A stretch of DNA of 11,372 nucleotides from an uncultured Clostridia bacterium (GTDB lineage Bacteria > Bacillota > Clostridia > Oscillospirales > Oscillospiraceae), in assembly GCA_937907715.1 (NCBI GenBank), contig CALERM010000075.1, positions 1 through 11,372 on the forward strand. Reading direction: 5' to 3'. Position 1 is the first letter of the stretch. Each line of letters begins with the position of its first letter. The position numbers and the translations under genes were made by a program. Under the pieces are notes generated by a model, which saw only the letters and a list, made by a program, of their open reading frames with translations, was not told the origin of the DNA and did no database searches. Positions 1-5,639 of this stretch are shown one piece after another.

Positions 1-7
1 AAGGAGG
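1..7 (+). promoter_or_regulatory. Ribosome binding site of the substrate-binding lipoprotein gene
   Basis: AAGGAGG lies 8 bases before the ATG at 16. It shows that the first gene in the window starts here with its own signal peptide and is not the tail of a longer ORF. This matters for the domain-order observation on that gene. Confidence 0.85.
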
Positions 8-15
8 CACATCCC

Positions 16-885
16 ATGAGAAGAATCGTATCCATCATTTTAGCAGCAGCCCTGTTCTGTCTGACGCTTACCGCCTGCGGCTCGCGGCAGAAGACCGACC
101 TGTCTGGCGCAAAGACCATTGCCGATCTCAAGGGCGCGACCATTGCCGCGCAGGCAGGCACGTTCCACCTCGACGCCGTCGATCAGATCGAAGGCGTCGA
201 CAAGAAGTCCTACCCCGACTTCACAGACCTTCTCAACGCCCTCAAGTCCGGCGCCATCGACGGCTACGTCGCCGAAGAGCCCACCGCATTGGAGGTCTGC
301 GGCAAGGATGACACGCTGACCTACCTGCCGTTTGTCAACAACGACACCGGCTTCACCGCAACCGACGCTGAGACCGGCATTGCCGTCGCCTTCCAGACAG
401 GCTCGCCGATGGTCGCAACCGTCAACGAAATCCTCGCCACAATTTCCACCGAGACCCGTCAGGCGCTGATGGCGCAGATGGTATCCCTGAGCGCAAATCC
501 CGATACCGACACAGGCGAGGCAATTGCACTGCAGTCCTCCAACACCGACACCTCCAACGGCACGCTCCGCATCGCGATGGAATGCGCCTACGCCCCCTTC
601 AACTGGACGCAGACGACCGACGCCAACGGCGCTGTCCCCATCTCCGGCAAGGATAACCTCTATGCCAACGGTTACGACGTGCAGGTCGCAAAGTACATTG
701 CCGCCGAGCTTGGTATGGCGCTGGAGGTCTACTCCTATGAGTGGGATTCGCTGATTGCCGCGGTCCAGTCCGGCGCGGTCGACGCCATCATCGCCGGCAT
801 GAGCCCCACGGCAGAGCGTGAAGAGCAGGTCGACTTCACCGACTGCTACTACAACAGCAATCTTGTGGTCATCATCAAGAAGTAA
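16..885 (+). CDS. Amino acid ABC transporter substrate-binding lipoprotein with circularly permuted SBP fold
   Basis: This 289-residue protein captures a polar amino acid outside the membrane for the permease and ATPase encoded next. Residues 1-20 form a lipoprotein signal peptide ending in the lipobox LTA-C21. The domain order is unusual. Residues about 33-158 look like the second half of a family 3 binding protein: TIADLKG at 34-40, then the lobe 2 stretch DLLNALKSGAIDGYVAEEP, then the C-terminal helix region ISTETRQALM. A polar linker (about 170-182) follows. Residues 183-289 are the normally N-terminal lobe: LRIAMECAYAPFNW, GYDVQVAKYIAAELG, and GMSPTAEREEQVDFTDCYY with R268 in the usual carboxylate-binding position. 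E87 sits where family members usually have the amino-group-binding Asp. The protein ends at the first hinge strand (NLVVIIKK). Total length is normal for the family plus a linker, so nothing seems missing. The family call is firm; the ligand is not determinable. Confidence 0.9.
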   Translation: MRRIVSIILAAALFCLTLTACGSRQKTDLSGAKTIADLKGATIAAQAGTFHLDAVDQIEGVDKKSYPDFTDLLNALKSGAIDGYVAEEPTALEVCGKDDTLTYLPFVNNDTGFTATDAETGIAVAFQTGSPMVATVNEILATISTETRQALMAQMVSLSANPDTDTGEAIALQSSNTDTSNGTLRIAMECAYAPFNWTQTTDANGAVPISGKDNLYANGYDVQVAKYIAAELGMALEVYSYEWDSLIAAVQSGAVDAIIAGMSPTAEREEQVDFTDCYYNSNLVVIIKK

Positions 886-921
886 GATCGAAATATTCTG
901 AAACGGTACGGGTGAGATAAG

Positions 922-1686
922 ATGGAATTTATCAGAGAAGTACTCGGAATCATCAGCCAATATTACAGCTACCTGCTTTCCGGCGTCGGCTATACGATGC
1001 TCATTGCCCTGATCGGTACAGCCGCCGGCTTTTTGATCGGTCTGATTACGGGCGTCATCCGCACCGCGCCGCGCTCCAAAAATGCGGTTCTGCGCGTGCT
1101 GCACAAAATCGTCAACGCCATCATCGCCATCTACATTGAGCTCTTCCGCGGCACGCCGATGATGGTCCAGGCGATGGTCATCTACTGGGGCTACGCCTTT
1201 TTAAATGACGGCGCAACGCTGCCGCTGATCCCCGCCGGTCTTTTTATCGTCTCGATCAACACCGGCGCTTACATGGCGGAGATTGTCCGCGGCGGCATCA
1301 TTTCCGTCGACCGCGGGCAACTCGAAGGCGCCTACTCCGTCGGCATGACGCATGCGCAGGCGATGGGCAAGGTCGTCATTCCGCAGGTTCTGCAGAACAT
1401 TCTGCCGTCGATCAGCAACGAGTTTGTGATCAACATCAAAGATACCTCGGTGCTGAACGTCATCGGCGTGACGGAGCTTTACTACATGGCGGGCGTCATC
1501 AAGCGCATCAATCTGCAGACCTTCCAGGTCTATACCGTGATCTGCGTGCTGTACTTCGTCCTGACCTTCACGGTCACGCGGCTGCTGCGGCTTGCCGAAA
1601 AGAAGCTCGCCGGCTCGGACAGCTACACCATCTGCGGCAGCGGCTCGGATTCTCAGGCGGAAATTCACATCAGGGAGGCGCAGTAA
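922..1686 (+). CDS. Polar amino acid ABC transporter permease (HisM/GlnP family)
   Basis: This 254-residue inner-membrane subunit forms the translocation channel of the importer. Hydrophobic segments occur near residues 18-45, 65-92, 100-115, 176-193 and 203-222. The family motif ELFRGTPMMVQ is at 73-83. The EAA loop that docks on the ATPase is at about 133-155, reading QLEGAYSVGMTHAQAMGKV with the conserved G141. The hydrophilic tail after residue 230 is Ser/Gly-rich. The ATG at 922 lies 37 bases after the binding protein stop, with only a weak GGTGAG ribosome site, which suggests cotranscription with it. The ATPase gene begins 2 bases after this stop. Length and motifs are normal for the family; whether it works as a homodimer is inferred from the single permease gene. 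Confidence 0.93.
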   Translation: MEFIREVLGIISQYYSYLLSGVGYTMLIALIGTAAGFLIGLITGVIRTAPRSKNAVLRVLHKIVNAIIAIYIELFRGTPMMVQAMVIYWGYAFLNDGATLPLIPAGLFIVSINTGAYMAEIVRGGIISVDRGQLEGAYSVGMTHAQAMGKVVIPQVLQNILPSISNEFVINIKDTSVLNVIGVTELYYMAGVIKRINLQTFQVYTVICVLYFVLTFTVTRLLRLAEKKLAGSDSYTICGSGSDSQAEIHIREAQ

Positions 1687-1687
1687 C

Positions 1688-2425
1688 ATGGACGAAATTC
1701 TCAGACTCGAGCATCTGGAAAAGACGTTCGGCACGCATCAGGTGCTGCGCGACATCAGCTTTTCCGTCAACAAGGGCGACGTCATCAGCATCATTGGCTC
1801 GTCCGGCTCCGGCAAGAGTACGATGCTTCGCTGCGTGAACCTGCTCGAAGAGCCGACCGGCGGCAGGATCATCTTTGAGGGCAAGGACATTTCCGGAAAA
1901 GAACTGAATCTGTCGCAATACCGCGCGCGCGTGGGCATGGTGTTCCAGCAGTTCAACCTTTTCAACAACATGAATGCGCTTGAGAACTGCGTCTGCCCGC
2001 AGCTGACGGTGCTGCACCGCAAGCGCGAAGAAGCCGAGAAAATTGCGCGCGATTATCTGGAGCGCGTCGGCATGTCCGCCTACTGCAACGCCCGACCTGC
2101 GCAGCTTTCCGGCGGTCAGAAGCAGCGCGTGGCAATCGCGCGGACGCTTTCGATGAACCCGGACATCATTCTCTTCGACGAGCCGACCTCGGCGCTCGAC
2201 CCCGAGATGGTCGGAGAAGTCCTGGACGTCATGCAGCGGCTTGCCAAAGAGGGCTTTACGATGCTGGTCGTGACGCATGAGATGGCGTTTGCGCGCGACG
2301 TGTCGAGCCGCGTGATCTTCATGGACGGCGGCGTAATTTTAGAGGATGCCGCGCCAGAGGAGATCTTCAACAACCCCAAGCAGCCCAGAACCAGAGAGTT
2401 TTTGAGCCGCTATCTCGCAAGATAA
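1688..2425 (+). CDS. Polar amino acid ABC transporter ATP-binding protein (GlnQ/HisP family)
   Basis: This 245-residue cytoplasmic ATPase powers the importer. All nucleotide-binding motifs are intact: Walker A GSSGSGKST at 37-45, Q-loop at Q87-Q88, signature LSGGQ at 140-144, Walker B IILFDE at 160-165, D-loop SALD at 168-171 and the switch histidine H197. The reading frame stays open upstream to 1592, but the ATG at 1688 is the proper start: it follows AGGGAGG (1672-1678) at normal spacing, sits 2 bases after the permease stop, and gives the family's usual N-terminus (ILRLEHLEKTFG). It is the last gene of the three-gene operon, and a strong terminator follows within 10 bases. The closest named relatives are glutamine, histidine or cystine transporters; the substrate cannot be read from this subunit. 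Confidence 0.95.
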   Translation: MDEILRLEHLEKTFGTHQVLRDISFSVNKGDVISIIGSSGSGKSTMLRCVNLLEEPTGGRIIFEGKDISGKELNLSQYRARVGMVFQQFNLFNNMNALENCVCPQLTVLHRKREEAEKIARDYLERVGMSAYCNARPAQLSGGQKQRVAIARTLSMNPDIILFDEPTSALDPEMVGEVLDVMQRLAKEGFTMLVVTHEMAFARDVSSRVIFMDGGVILEDAAPEEIFNNPKQPRTREFLSRYLAR

Positions 2426-2431
2426 CAAGCA

Positions 2432-2466
2432 GCCTCCCGGAGAAAGCCTCCGGGAGGCATTTTTTC
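2432..2466 (+). terminator. Rho-independent terminator of the amino acid ABC operon
   Basis: A perfect 11-bp stem (2432-2442 with 2448-2458) has a 5-base loop AAAGC and is followed by A and then six T. It starts 6 bases after the ATPase stop. The same hairpin recurs at 4559-4584. A second small AT-rich inverted repeat, TTTTCGA-AATC-TCGAAAA at 2462-2479, follows directly. Confidence 0.93.
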
Positions 2467-2493
2467 GAAATCTCGAAAATTTTTTTCGCGTTC

Positions 2494-2522
2494 TGCAACA
2501 AAACAGCTTTCCCAGCTGTATA
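2494..2522 (+). promoter_or_regulatory. Candidate ECF-type promoter of the lipoprotein-sigma-anti-sigma cassette
   Basis: TGCAAC (2494-2499) followed after 17 bases by TGTATA (2517-2522) resembles the -35 TGNAAC and -10 CGTATA-type elements of Firmicute ECF sigma factors. No convincing housekeeping promoter with this spacing was seen between 2480 and 2594. An inverted repeat ACAGCT-TTCCC-AGCTGT (2503-2519) lies inside the spacer and reaches the -10; it could be an operator or chance. Autoregulation by the cassette's own sigma factor is an inference. Confidence 0.35.
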
Positions 2523-2530
2523 CAAAGATA

Positions 2531-2551
2531 GAAGCGGTCAGGCGCCGCTTC
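2531..2551 (+). other. Small stem-loop in the leader of the lipoprotein gene
   Basis: GAAGCGG (2531-2537) pairs perfectly with CCGCTTC (2545-2551) across a 7-base loop. It would lie near the 5' end of a transcript starting from the candidate promoter at 2494-2522. It has no T-run, so it is not a terminator. A role in mRNA stability is possible but unproven. Confidence 0.35.
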
Positions 2552-2594
2552 CCGAAAACAAACATCATTGATATTCGAAAGGACCTGTAACACC

Positions 2595-3116
2595 ATGAAA
2601 AAGCTTTTGATCTTCACCCTTACCGCAGCCATGCTGCTGAGCCTTGCCGCCTGCGCCCAGAGCGCAGCGCCCGACACACCCGCGCAGGAGGAACCCGTCT
2701 CCGATAACGCGCAGATTCCGAATCCCTGGACCGATTATGAGACCGCTGCGGACGCCGCGGCAGCCGCCGGTTTTGATCTGACCGCGCCTGAGGAAATCTC
2801 CGGCTGCAGCGAGAAAACCTGGCACGTGATGAAAGGCGAGGACGGCGATGTGATTTTTGAAGTCACCTATGGCAGCGACGAAGCCCGCGCCGCCTCTGTC
2901 CGCAAAGCGCCGGGCGCGGACGACATTTCCGGCGACTACAACGACTATGCCGAAACCGAAACCCTTGACGTAACCGGCAGAAGCGTTACAATGAAAGGAA
3001 ACGACGGTCTTGTACATCTCGCGCTCTGGACGGACGGCGGCTACAGCTACGCGCTGAACGTCACAGCAGGGCTCAGCCAGAGCGACATTGCCGCACTCGT
3101 CGCCGAAATTCAGTAA
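2595..3116 (+). CDS. Lipoprotein with DUF4367-like domain, partner of ECF sigma system
   Basis: This 173-residue exported lipoprotein has a signal peptide at 1-19 and the lipobox LAA-C20. A short Pro/Gln/Ala-rich spacer (about 21-45) is followed by a globular domain at about 47-173. That domain has the landmarks GFDLTAPEEI, VIFEVTYG, SVRKAPGADDISGDYNDY, VTMKGNDG and ALWTDGGYSYAL. The frame opens earlier at a TTG at 2568, but the ATG at 2595 gives the signal peptide directly and follows AAAGGA (2578-2583). The same domain forms the outer part of the anti-sigma factor at 3763-4395, and the sigma gene lies between them. It is therefore likely to belong to one envelope-sensing unit, perhaps as a ligand sink or co-sensor on the cell surface. 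That role is inference; the domain has no function I can name with certainty. Confidence 0.85.
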   Translation: MKKLLIFTLTAAMLLSLAACAQSAAPDTPAQEEPVSDNAQIPNPWTDYETAADAAAAAGFDLTAPEEISGCSEKTWHVMKGEDGDVIFEVTYGSDEARAASVRKAPGADDISGDYNDYAETETLDVTGRSVTMKGNDGLVHLALWTDGGYSYALNVTAGLSQSDIAALVAEIQ

Positions 3117-3127
3117 CAAACATACAC

Positions 3128-3153
3128 CGGGCGCAGGGGCTCTCCTGCGCCCG
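3128..3153 (+). other. GC-rich hairpin between lipoprotein and sigma factor genes
   Basis: A perfect 10-bp stem (3128-3137 with 3144-3153) has the loop GGCTCT and lies between the lipoprotein stop and the sigma ribosome site. No T-run follows on either strand, so it does not look like an intrinsic terminator. In a cotranscript it could protect the lipoprotein message from 3' decay and lower sigma expression relative to it. Confidence 0.6.
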
Positions 3154-3170
3154 CAAACAGGGAGAACACG

Positions 3171-3785
3171 ATGCAAGCAGCTTTGATTGTTGCGCCCGCG
3201 CCGTTTTGCGGGCAGCGATTGCGGGCAGGCGCAGCCCTTTTCCATGCCGCCGTGCGGCTTTTCGCCGCCAAAGAAAACCCGGAGACTTCCGCGCAAAGCG
3301 ATGTCAGCGCCCGCGCTGCGCAGATTCTCGACACCCATGGCAACGCCATTTTGCGCTACGCCTATTCCTATCTTCATAACATGGCAGACGCCGAGGATAT
3401 CCTGCAGGACACGCTCGTGCAGTTTCTCAAAACCGCCCCCAGCTTCGAAAGCGAAGCGCATGAAAAGGCGTGGCTCTTGCGCGTGGCAGGAAATCTCAGC
3501 AAAAACCGCCTTTCCTACAACGCCGTGCGCGCGGCGGATGAACTCAATGACGAGCTGATCGCAGAAAACCGGGAGGATCTGTCCTTCGTCTGGCAGGCGG
3601 TCCGGGACTTGCCCGAAACATACCGCGAGGCAATCCACCTGTTCTACCACGAGGGCTGCTCGACCCGGCAGATCGCGCAGATTCTGCAGCGCAGCGAGTC
3701 GACCGTCCGCTCCGATCTGCACCGGGGCAGGCAGCTGCTGCGCGAGATTTTAAAGGAGGCGTATGACTTTGACGAAATACGATGA
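3171..3785 (+). CDS. ECF-family RNA polymerase sigma factor
   Basis: This 204-residue cytoplasmic sigma factor redirects RNA polymerase to a small regulon, probably for envelope conditions. Region 2 spans about 50-117 (ILDTHGNAILRYAYSYL, then DAEDILQDTLVQFLK, then KAWLLRVAGNLSKNRL). Region 4 spans about 142-200 (LPETYREAIHLFYHEGCSTRQIAQIL, then SESTVRSDLHRGRQLL), including the helix-turn-helix. The ATG at 3171 has a good AGGGAG site 6 bases upstream. It leaves an N-terminal extension of about 44 residues rich in Ala and Arg (APAPFCGQRLRAGAALFHAA) that is unlike usual ECF starts. No better in-frame start with a ribosome site exists before region 2. The gene overlaps the anti-sigma gene by 23 bases, indicating translational coupling. 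The family call is secure; target promoters are unknown. Confidence 0.92.
   Translation: MQAALIVAPAPFCGQRLRAGAALFHAAVRLFAAKENPETSAQSDVSARAAQILDTHGNAILRYAYSYLHNMADAEDILQDTLVQFLKTAPSFESEAHEKAWLLRVAGNLSKNRLSYNAVRAADELNDELIAENREDLSFVWQAVRDLPETYREAIHLFYHEGCSTRQIAQILQRSESTVRSDLHRGRQLLREILKEAYDFDEIR
3752..3759 (+). promoter_or_regulatory. Ribosome binding site of the anti-sigma gene inside the sigma gene
   Basis: AAAGGAGG lies within the last codons of the sigma gene, 3 bases before the ATG at 3763. It supports this start, and therefore the 23-base overlap, over a later in-frame ATG at 3790, whose upstream bases lack such a site. Confidence 0.75.
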
Positions 3786-4395
3786 AGTGATGAAAAAAAT
3801 CGAAGTAACGCCCGAAATGCGCGCGCGCATTCTCCAAAACGCAGCCGCGCAGTGCCAGCCGTCCGGTCAGAAAAAAAACGCCCGCGTGACAGCGCTTCGC
3901 CGCTTTGCCGCGCTTGCCGCGTGTCTGGCGGTGCTGCTGGTAAGCGCCGTTACACTTCCCCGCTTGATTTCCCAACCGTCGCAAAAGGAAGAACCGGAAA
4001 CCATGATCGCAAACGGCATGCTGGAGCTTTCCTCCCGGGACGAGCTGTCCGCCGCGGTCGGCTTCCCGGTCAAAGCCGCGATGAGTCTCCCGTTTTTCCC
4101 GCAGGAGATTCATTACACCTCTTATTGGGGCGAGATGGCACAGACCGACTACGCAAACGGCAGTGCCGGCGCGTGCCTGCGTCAGTCCGTCGGTACGGAG
4201 GATAATTCCGGCGACTGGAACGAATACCCCGCGCAGCAGACGATCACCGCCGCCGACTGCACCGTCACACTCAAAGGCGAAGCCGACAGCTATACGCTCG
4301 CCATCTGGACAGACGGCGATTACAGCTACTCGCTGAGTCTCTCGTCCGGTCAGCCGGAAAGCGTCTGGCAGACGATCATCAAGGGGGTGCAGTGA
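3763..4395 (+). CDS. Single-pass membrane anti-sigma factor with DUF4367-like outer domain
   Basis: This 210-residue protein is placed and built as the cognate anti-sigma factor. Residues 1-44 form a charged cytoplasmic segment (MTLTKYDEVMKKIEVTPEMR and following), expected to bind the sigma factor. Residues about 46-68 form one transmembrane helix (RFAALAACLAVLLVSAVTL). Residues 70-210 are extracytoplasmic. The outer domain at about 92-209 matches the lipoprotein at 2595-3116 in order and motifs: GFPVKAAMSLP, DNSGDWNEY, CTVTLKGEADSY, AIWTDGDYSYSL. No zinc-binding HxxxCxxC motif of the ZAS anti-sigma class is visible. The gene overlaps the sigma gene, and its own stop overlaps the next small ORF. 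Release of sigma by ligand binding or proteolysis is inferred from the family layout, not seen. Confidence 0.82.
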   Translation: MTLTKYDEVMKKIEVTPEMRARILQNAAAQCQPSGQKKNARVTALRRFAALAACLAVLLVSAVTLPRLISQPSQKEEPETMIANGMLELSSRDELSAAVGFPVKAAMSLPFFPQEIHYTSYWGEMAQTDYANGSAGACLRQSVGTEDNSGDWNEYPAQQTITAADCTVTLKGEADSYTLAIWTDGDYSYSLSLSSGQPESVWQTIIKGVQ

Positions 4396-4538
4396 TGGCG
4401 CAGCTCTGGGTCAGCGAGGCAAGAAAGCTCATCTCCTGCCATGAGATCGAAGACGGCGAACGGTTCTGCTTCGCCTTTGAACGCGATTTTTCCGTCTTCC
4501 TGCTCCGCCTTCTCGAGCAGTCGTTTCGCATCATGTAA
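4395..4538 (+). CDS. Small coupled hypothetical protein, 47 residues
   Basis: An ATG overlaps the anti-sigma stop codon by one base (TGATG at 4393-4397), and AAGGGGG (4381-4387) lies 7 bases upstream. The ORF runs 47 codons to TAA at 4536-4538. It begins MAQLWVSEARKLISCHEIED and ends LLRLLEQSFRIM. Codons end mostly in G or C like the neighbours, which supports real coding. There is no signal peptide or membrane helix; the second half (FERDFSVFLLRLLEQSF) looks like one amphipathic helix. I do not recognise the family. Its place as third gene of the sigma/anti-sigma unit suggests a cytoplasmic accessory to that system. A terminator follows 21 bases later. Confidence 0.6.
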   Translation: MAQLWVSEARKLISCHEIEDGERFCFAFERDFSVFLLRLLEQSFRIM

Positions 4539-4558
4539 TCGCCCGAACCATAAACAGC

Positions 4559-4588
4559 GCCTCCCGGAGAAAGCCTCCGGGAGGTTTT
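4559..4588 (+). terminator. Rho-independent terminator of the sigma/anti-sigma cassette
   Basis: A perfect 10-bp stem (4560-4569 with 4575-4584) has the loop AAAGC and is followed by TTTT. Its first 26 bases (4559-4584) are identical to the ABC operon terminator at 2432-2457. The gene beyond it is convergent. On the minus strand the hairpin is not followed by a T-run, so it mainly serves the plus strand. Confidence 0.88.
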
Positions 4589-4597
4589 CCTTTTGCG

Positions 4598-4891
4598 TCA
4601 GACCGTAAATTTCTGCACATCCGTCGAGGAAATCTCGCGGTTTTTGAGCTCCAGCAGCGTCTTCATGTGCGCCTGCGCCATGTGCGCGCTCTGATGCGCG
4701 GGCGACTGCCACTGCTCGACGAGCAGGACCGTATCGTCGTTATCGCTCGCCAGATAGTAATCGTAGCGCAGGCAGCCGTCTTCCTTCAGAATCGTCTCGC
4801 GCAGTCCCTGTTTTTCAATCTCGCGCAGAAATTCGCGCCCCCGACCGGGCTTTGCGCGGTAGGTGACAAGAATCAAAAGCTTCTGGTCCAT
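4598..4891 (-). CDS. Antibiotic biosynthesis monooxygenase (ABM) domain protein, YgiN-like
   Basis: This 97-residue cytoplasmic protein is one ABM ferredoxin-like domain. The landmarks are an N-terminal strand LLILVTYRAKPG, helix EFLREIEKQGLRETILKEDGCLRYDYYL, and the characteristic VLLVEQWQSPAHQSAHMAQAHM with W61 and H70, then a C-terminal strand DVQKFTV. Small proteins of this family form dimers; members act as quinol or polyketide monooxygenases or haem oxygenases, while many have no known substrate. The frame is open further upstream, but the ATG at 4891 follows AAAGGAG (4905-4899) with 7-base spacing and gives the family's normal length. It stands alone, divergent from the barnase gene. 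The specific reaction cannot be assigned. Confidence 0.9.
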   Translation of the reverse strand: MDQKLLILVTYRAKPGRGREFLREIEKQGLRETILKEDGCLRYDYYLASDNDDTVLLVEQWQSPAHQSAHMAQAHMKTLLELKNREISSTDVQKFTV

Positions 4892-4922
4892 ACAATCGCT
4901 CCTTTGCGTTTTTACATTGTAT

Positions 4923-4950
4923 ATAGTAGCACACCGCGCGGCAATTGCAA
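4923..4950 (-). promoter_or_regulatory. Sigma-A type promoter of the ABM gene
   Basis: Read on the minus strand, TTGCAA (4950-4945), a 16-base spacer and TACTAT (4928-4923) form a reasonable promoter about 30 bases before the ATG at 4891. The -35 hexamer TTGCAA is its own reverse complement and is also used in the divergent plus-strand promoter call. Confidence 0.5.
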
Positions 4951-4973
4951 CAGGCAGCTGATTATGATAGAAT
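4945..4973 (+). promoter_or_regulatory. Sigma-A type promoter of the barnase-barstar operon
   Basis: TTGCAA (4945-4950), a 17-base spacer and TAGAAT (4968-4973) lie 27 bases before the ATG at 5001. An overlapping alternative -10, TATGAT (4963-4968), has no good -35. The -35 is physically the same six bases as the -35 of the divergent ABM promoter. Confidence 0.5.
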
Positions 4974-5000
4974 AAGTCGAACACGAACGGAGGAATGACC

Positions 5001-5639
5001 ATGACGCGAAGAATCACTGCCCTGCTGCTGGCGCTTTTGCTGACCTTGAGCCTCACCGCCTGCGGCAATCCGGCGCAGACCGCGGACACCATCGAAAAAA
5101 CCGCCCAGACCGTCCTGCAAATCGCTGAGGTCCTGAACGATACCGAAGCGGACGCCGAGCCTGCCGCTCTGCCCGCCTCCGAAACGCAGAAAGCCGCGGA
5201 AGAGGCTTCCGGGGAACCGGCGCAGGCATCTGAGCAGGAAGTCGCTGCAGCCGAAAAACCGGCAGAGACCGCTGCCGAAGCGTCCGCTATTGACGAAGAC
5301 GGCGTCTATACCAGCAAAGACGACGTTGCGCTGTATCTGCACATCTACGGGCATCTGCCCTCCAACTTCATCACGAAAAAGGAGGCTGAAAAGCTCGGCT
5401 GGTCCGGCGGCTCTCTCGAGCCGTATGCCCCCGGCAAGTGCATCGGCGGCAGCCATTTCGGAAACTATGAGGGCATTCTCCCCGAAAAGGACGGCAGAAG
5501 CTACACCGAGTGCGACATCGACACGCTGGGCGCCGACAAACGCGGCGCAAAGCGCATCGTCTTTTCCAACGACGGTCTCATCTATTACACCGAGGACCAT
5601 TACGAGACGTTTGAGCTGCTCTACGGGGAGGAATCGTGA
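5001..5639 (+). CDS. Lipid-anchored barnase-like ribonuclease
   Basis: This 212-residue protein joins a lipoprotein signal (1-20, lipobox LTA-C21) and an Ala/Glu-rich helical spacer (about 25-96) to a barnase-type RNase domain (about 99-210). Against Bacillus amyloliquefaciens barnase the catalytic set is kept: K126 (K27), E170 (E73, general base), R181 (R83), R185 (R87) and H200 (H102, general acid). Other landmarks are LPSNFITKKEAEKLGW, APGKCIGG and DHYETF. Barnase D54 is replaced by S151 and R59 by Y156. It should cleave single-stranded RNA outside the cytoplasm while tethered to the membrane, unlike the freely secreted Bacillus enzyme. An ATG at 4995 is too close to GGAGG (4989-4993), so the ATG at 5001 is the start. 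The inhibitor gene overlaps its stop. Confidence 0.9.
   Translation: MTRRITALLLALLLTLSLTACGNPAQTADTIEKTAQTVLQIAEVLNDTEADAEPAALPASETQKAAEEASGEPAQASEQEVAAAEKPAETAAEASAIDEDGVYTSKDDVALYLHIYGHLPSNFITKKEAEKLGWSGGSLEPYAPGKCIGGSHFGNYEGILPEKDGRSYTECDIDTLGADKRGAKRIVFSNDGLIYYTEDHYETFELLYGEES

Noticed and set aside
40..1104. 354-codon minus-strand ORF across the binding protein and permease start
   Set aside because: It lies antisense to two well-supported genes, crosses their boundary, and has no domain or ribosome site.
3128..3153. Hairpin as a true terminator splitting the sigma cassette
   Set aside because: No T-run follows on either strand, so intrinsic termination is unlikely; it is kept only as a possible processing or stability element.
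2565..3722. 385-codon minus-strand ORF across the lipoprotein and sigma genes
   Set aside because: It spans an intergenic region and two clear plus-strand genes, with a Gly/Arg/Ala-biased sequence typical of a shadow frame.
4995..5000. Earlier ATG at 4995 as the start of the barnase lipoprotein
   Set aside because: It lies 1 base after the GGAGG site, too close for initiation; the ATG at 5001 has normal spacing and the same signal peptide.
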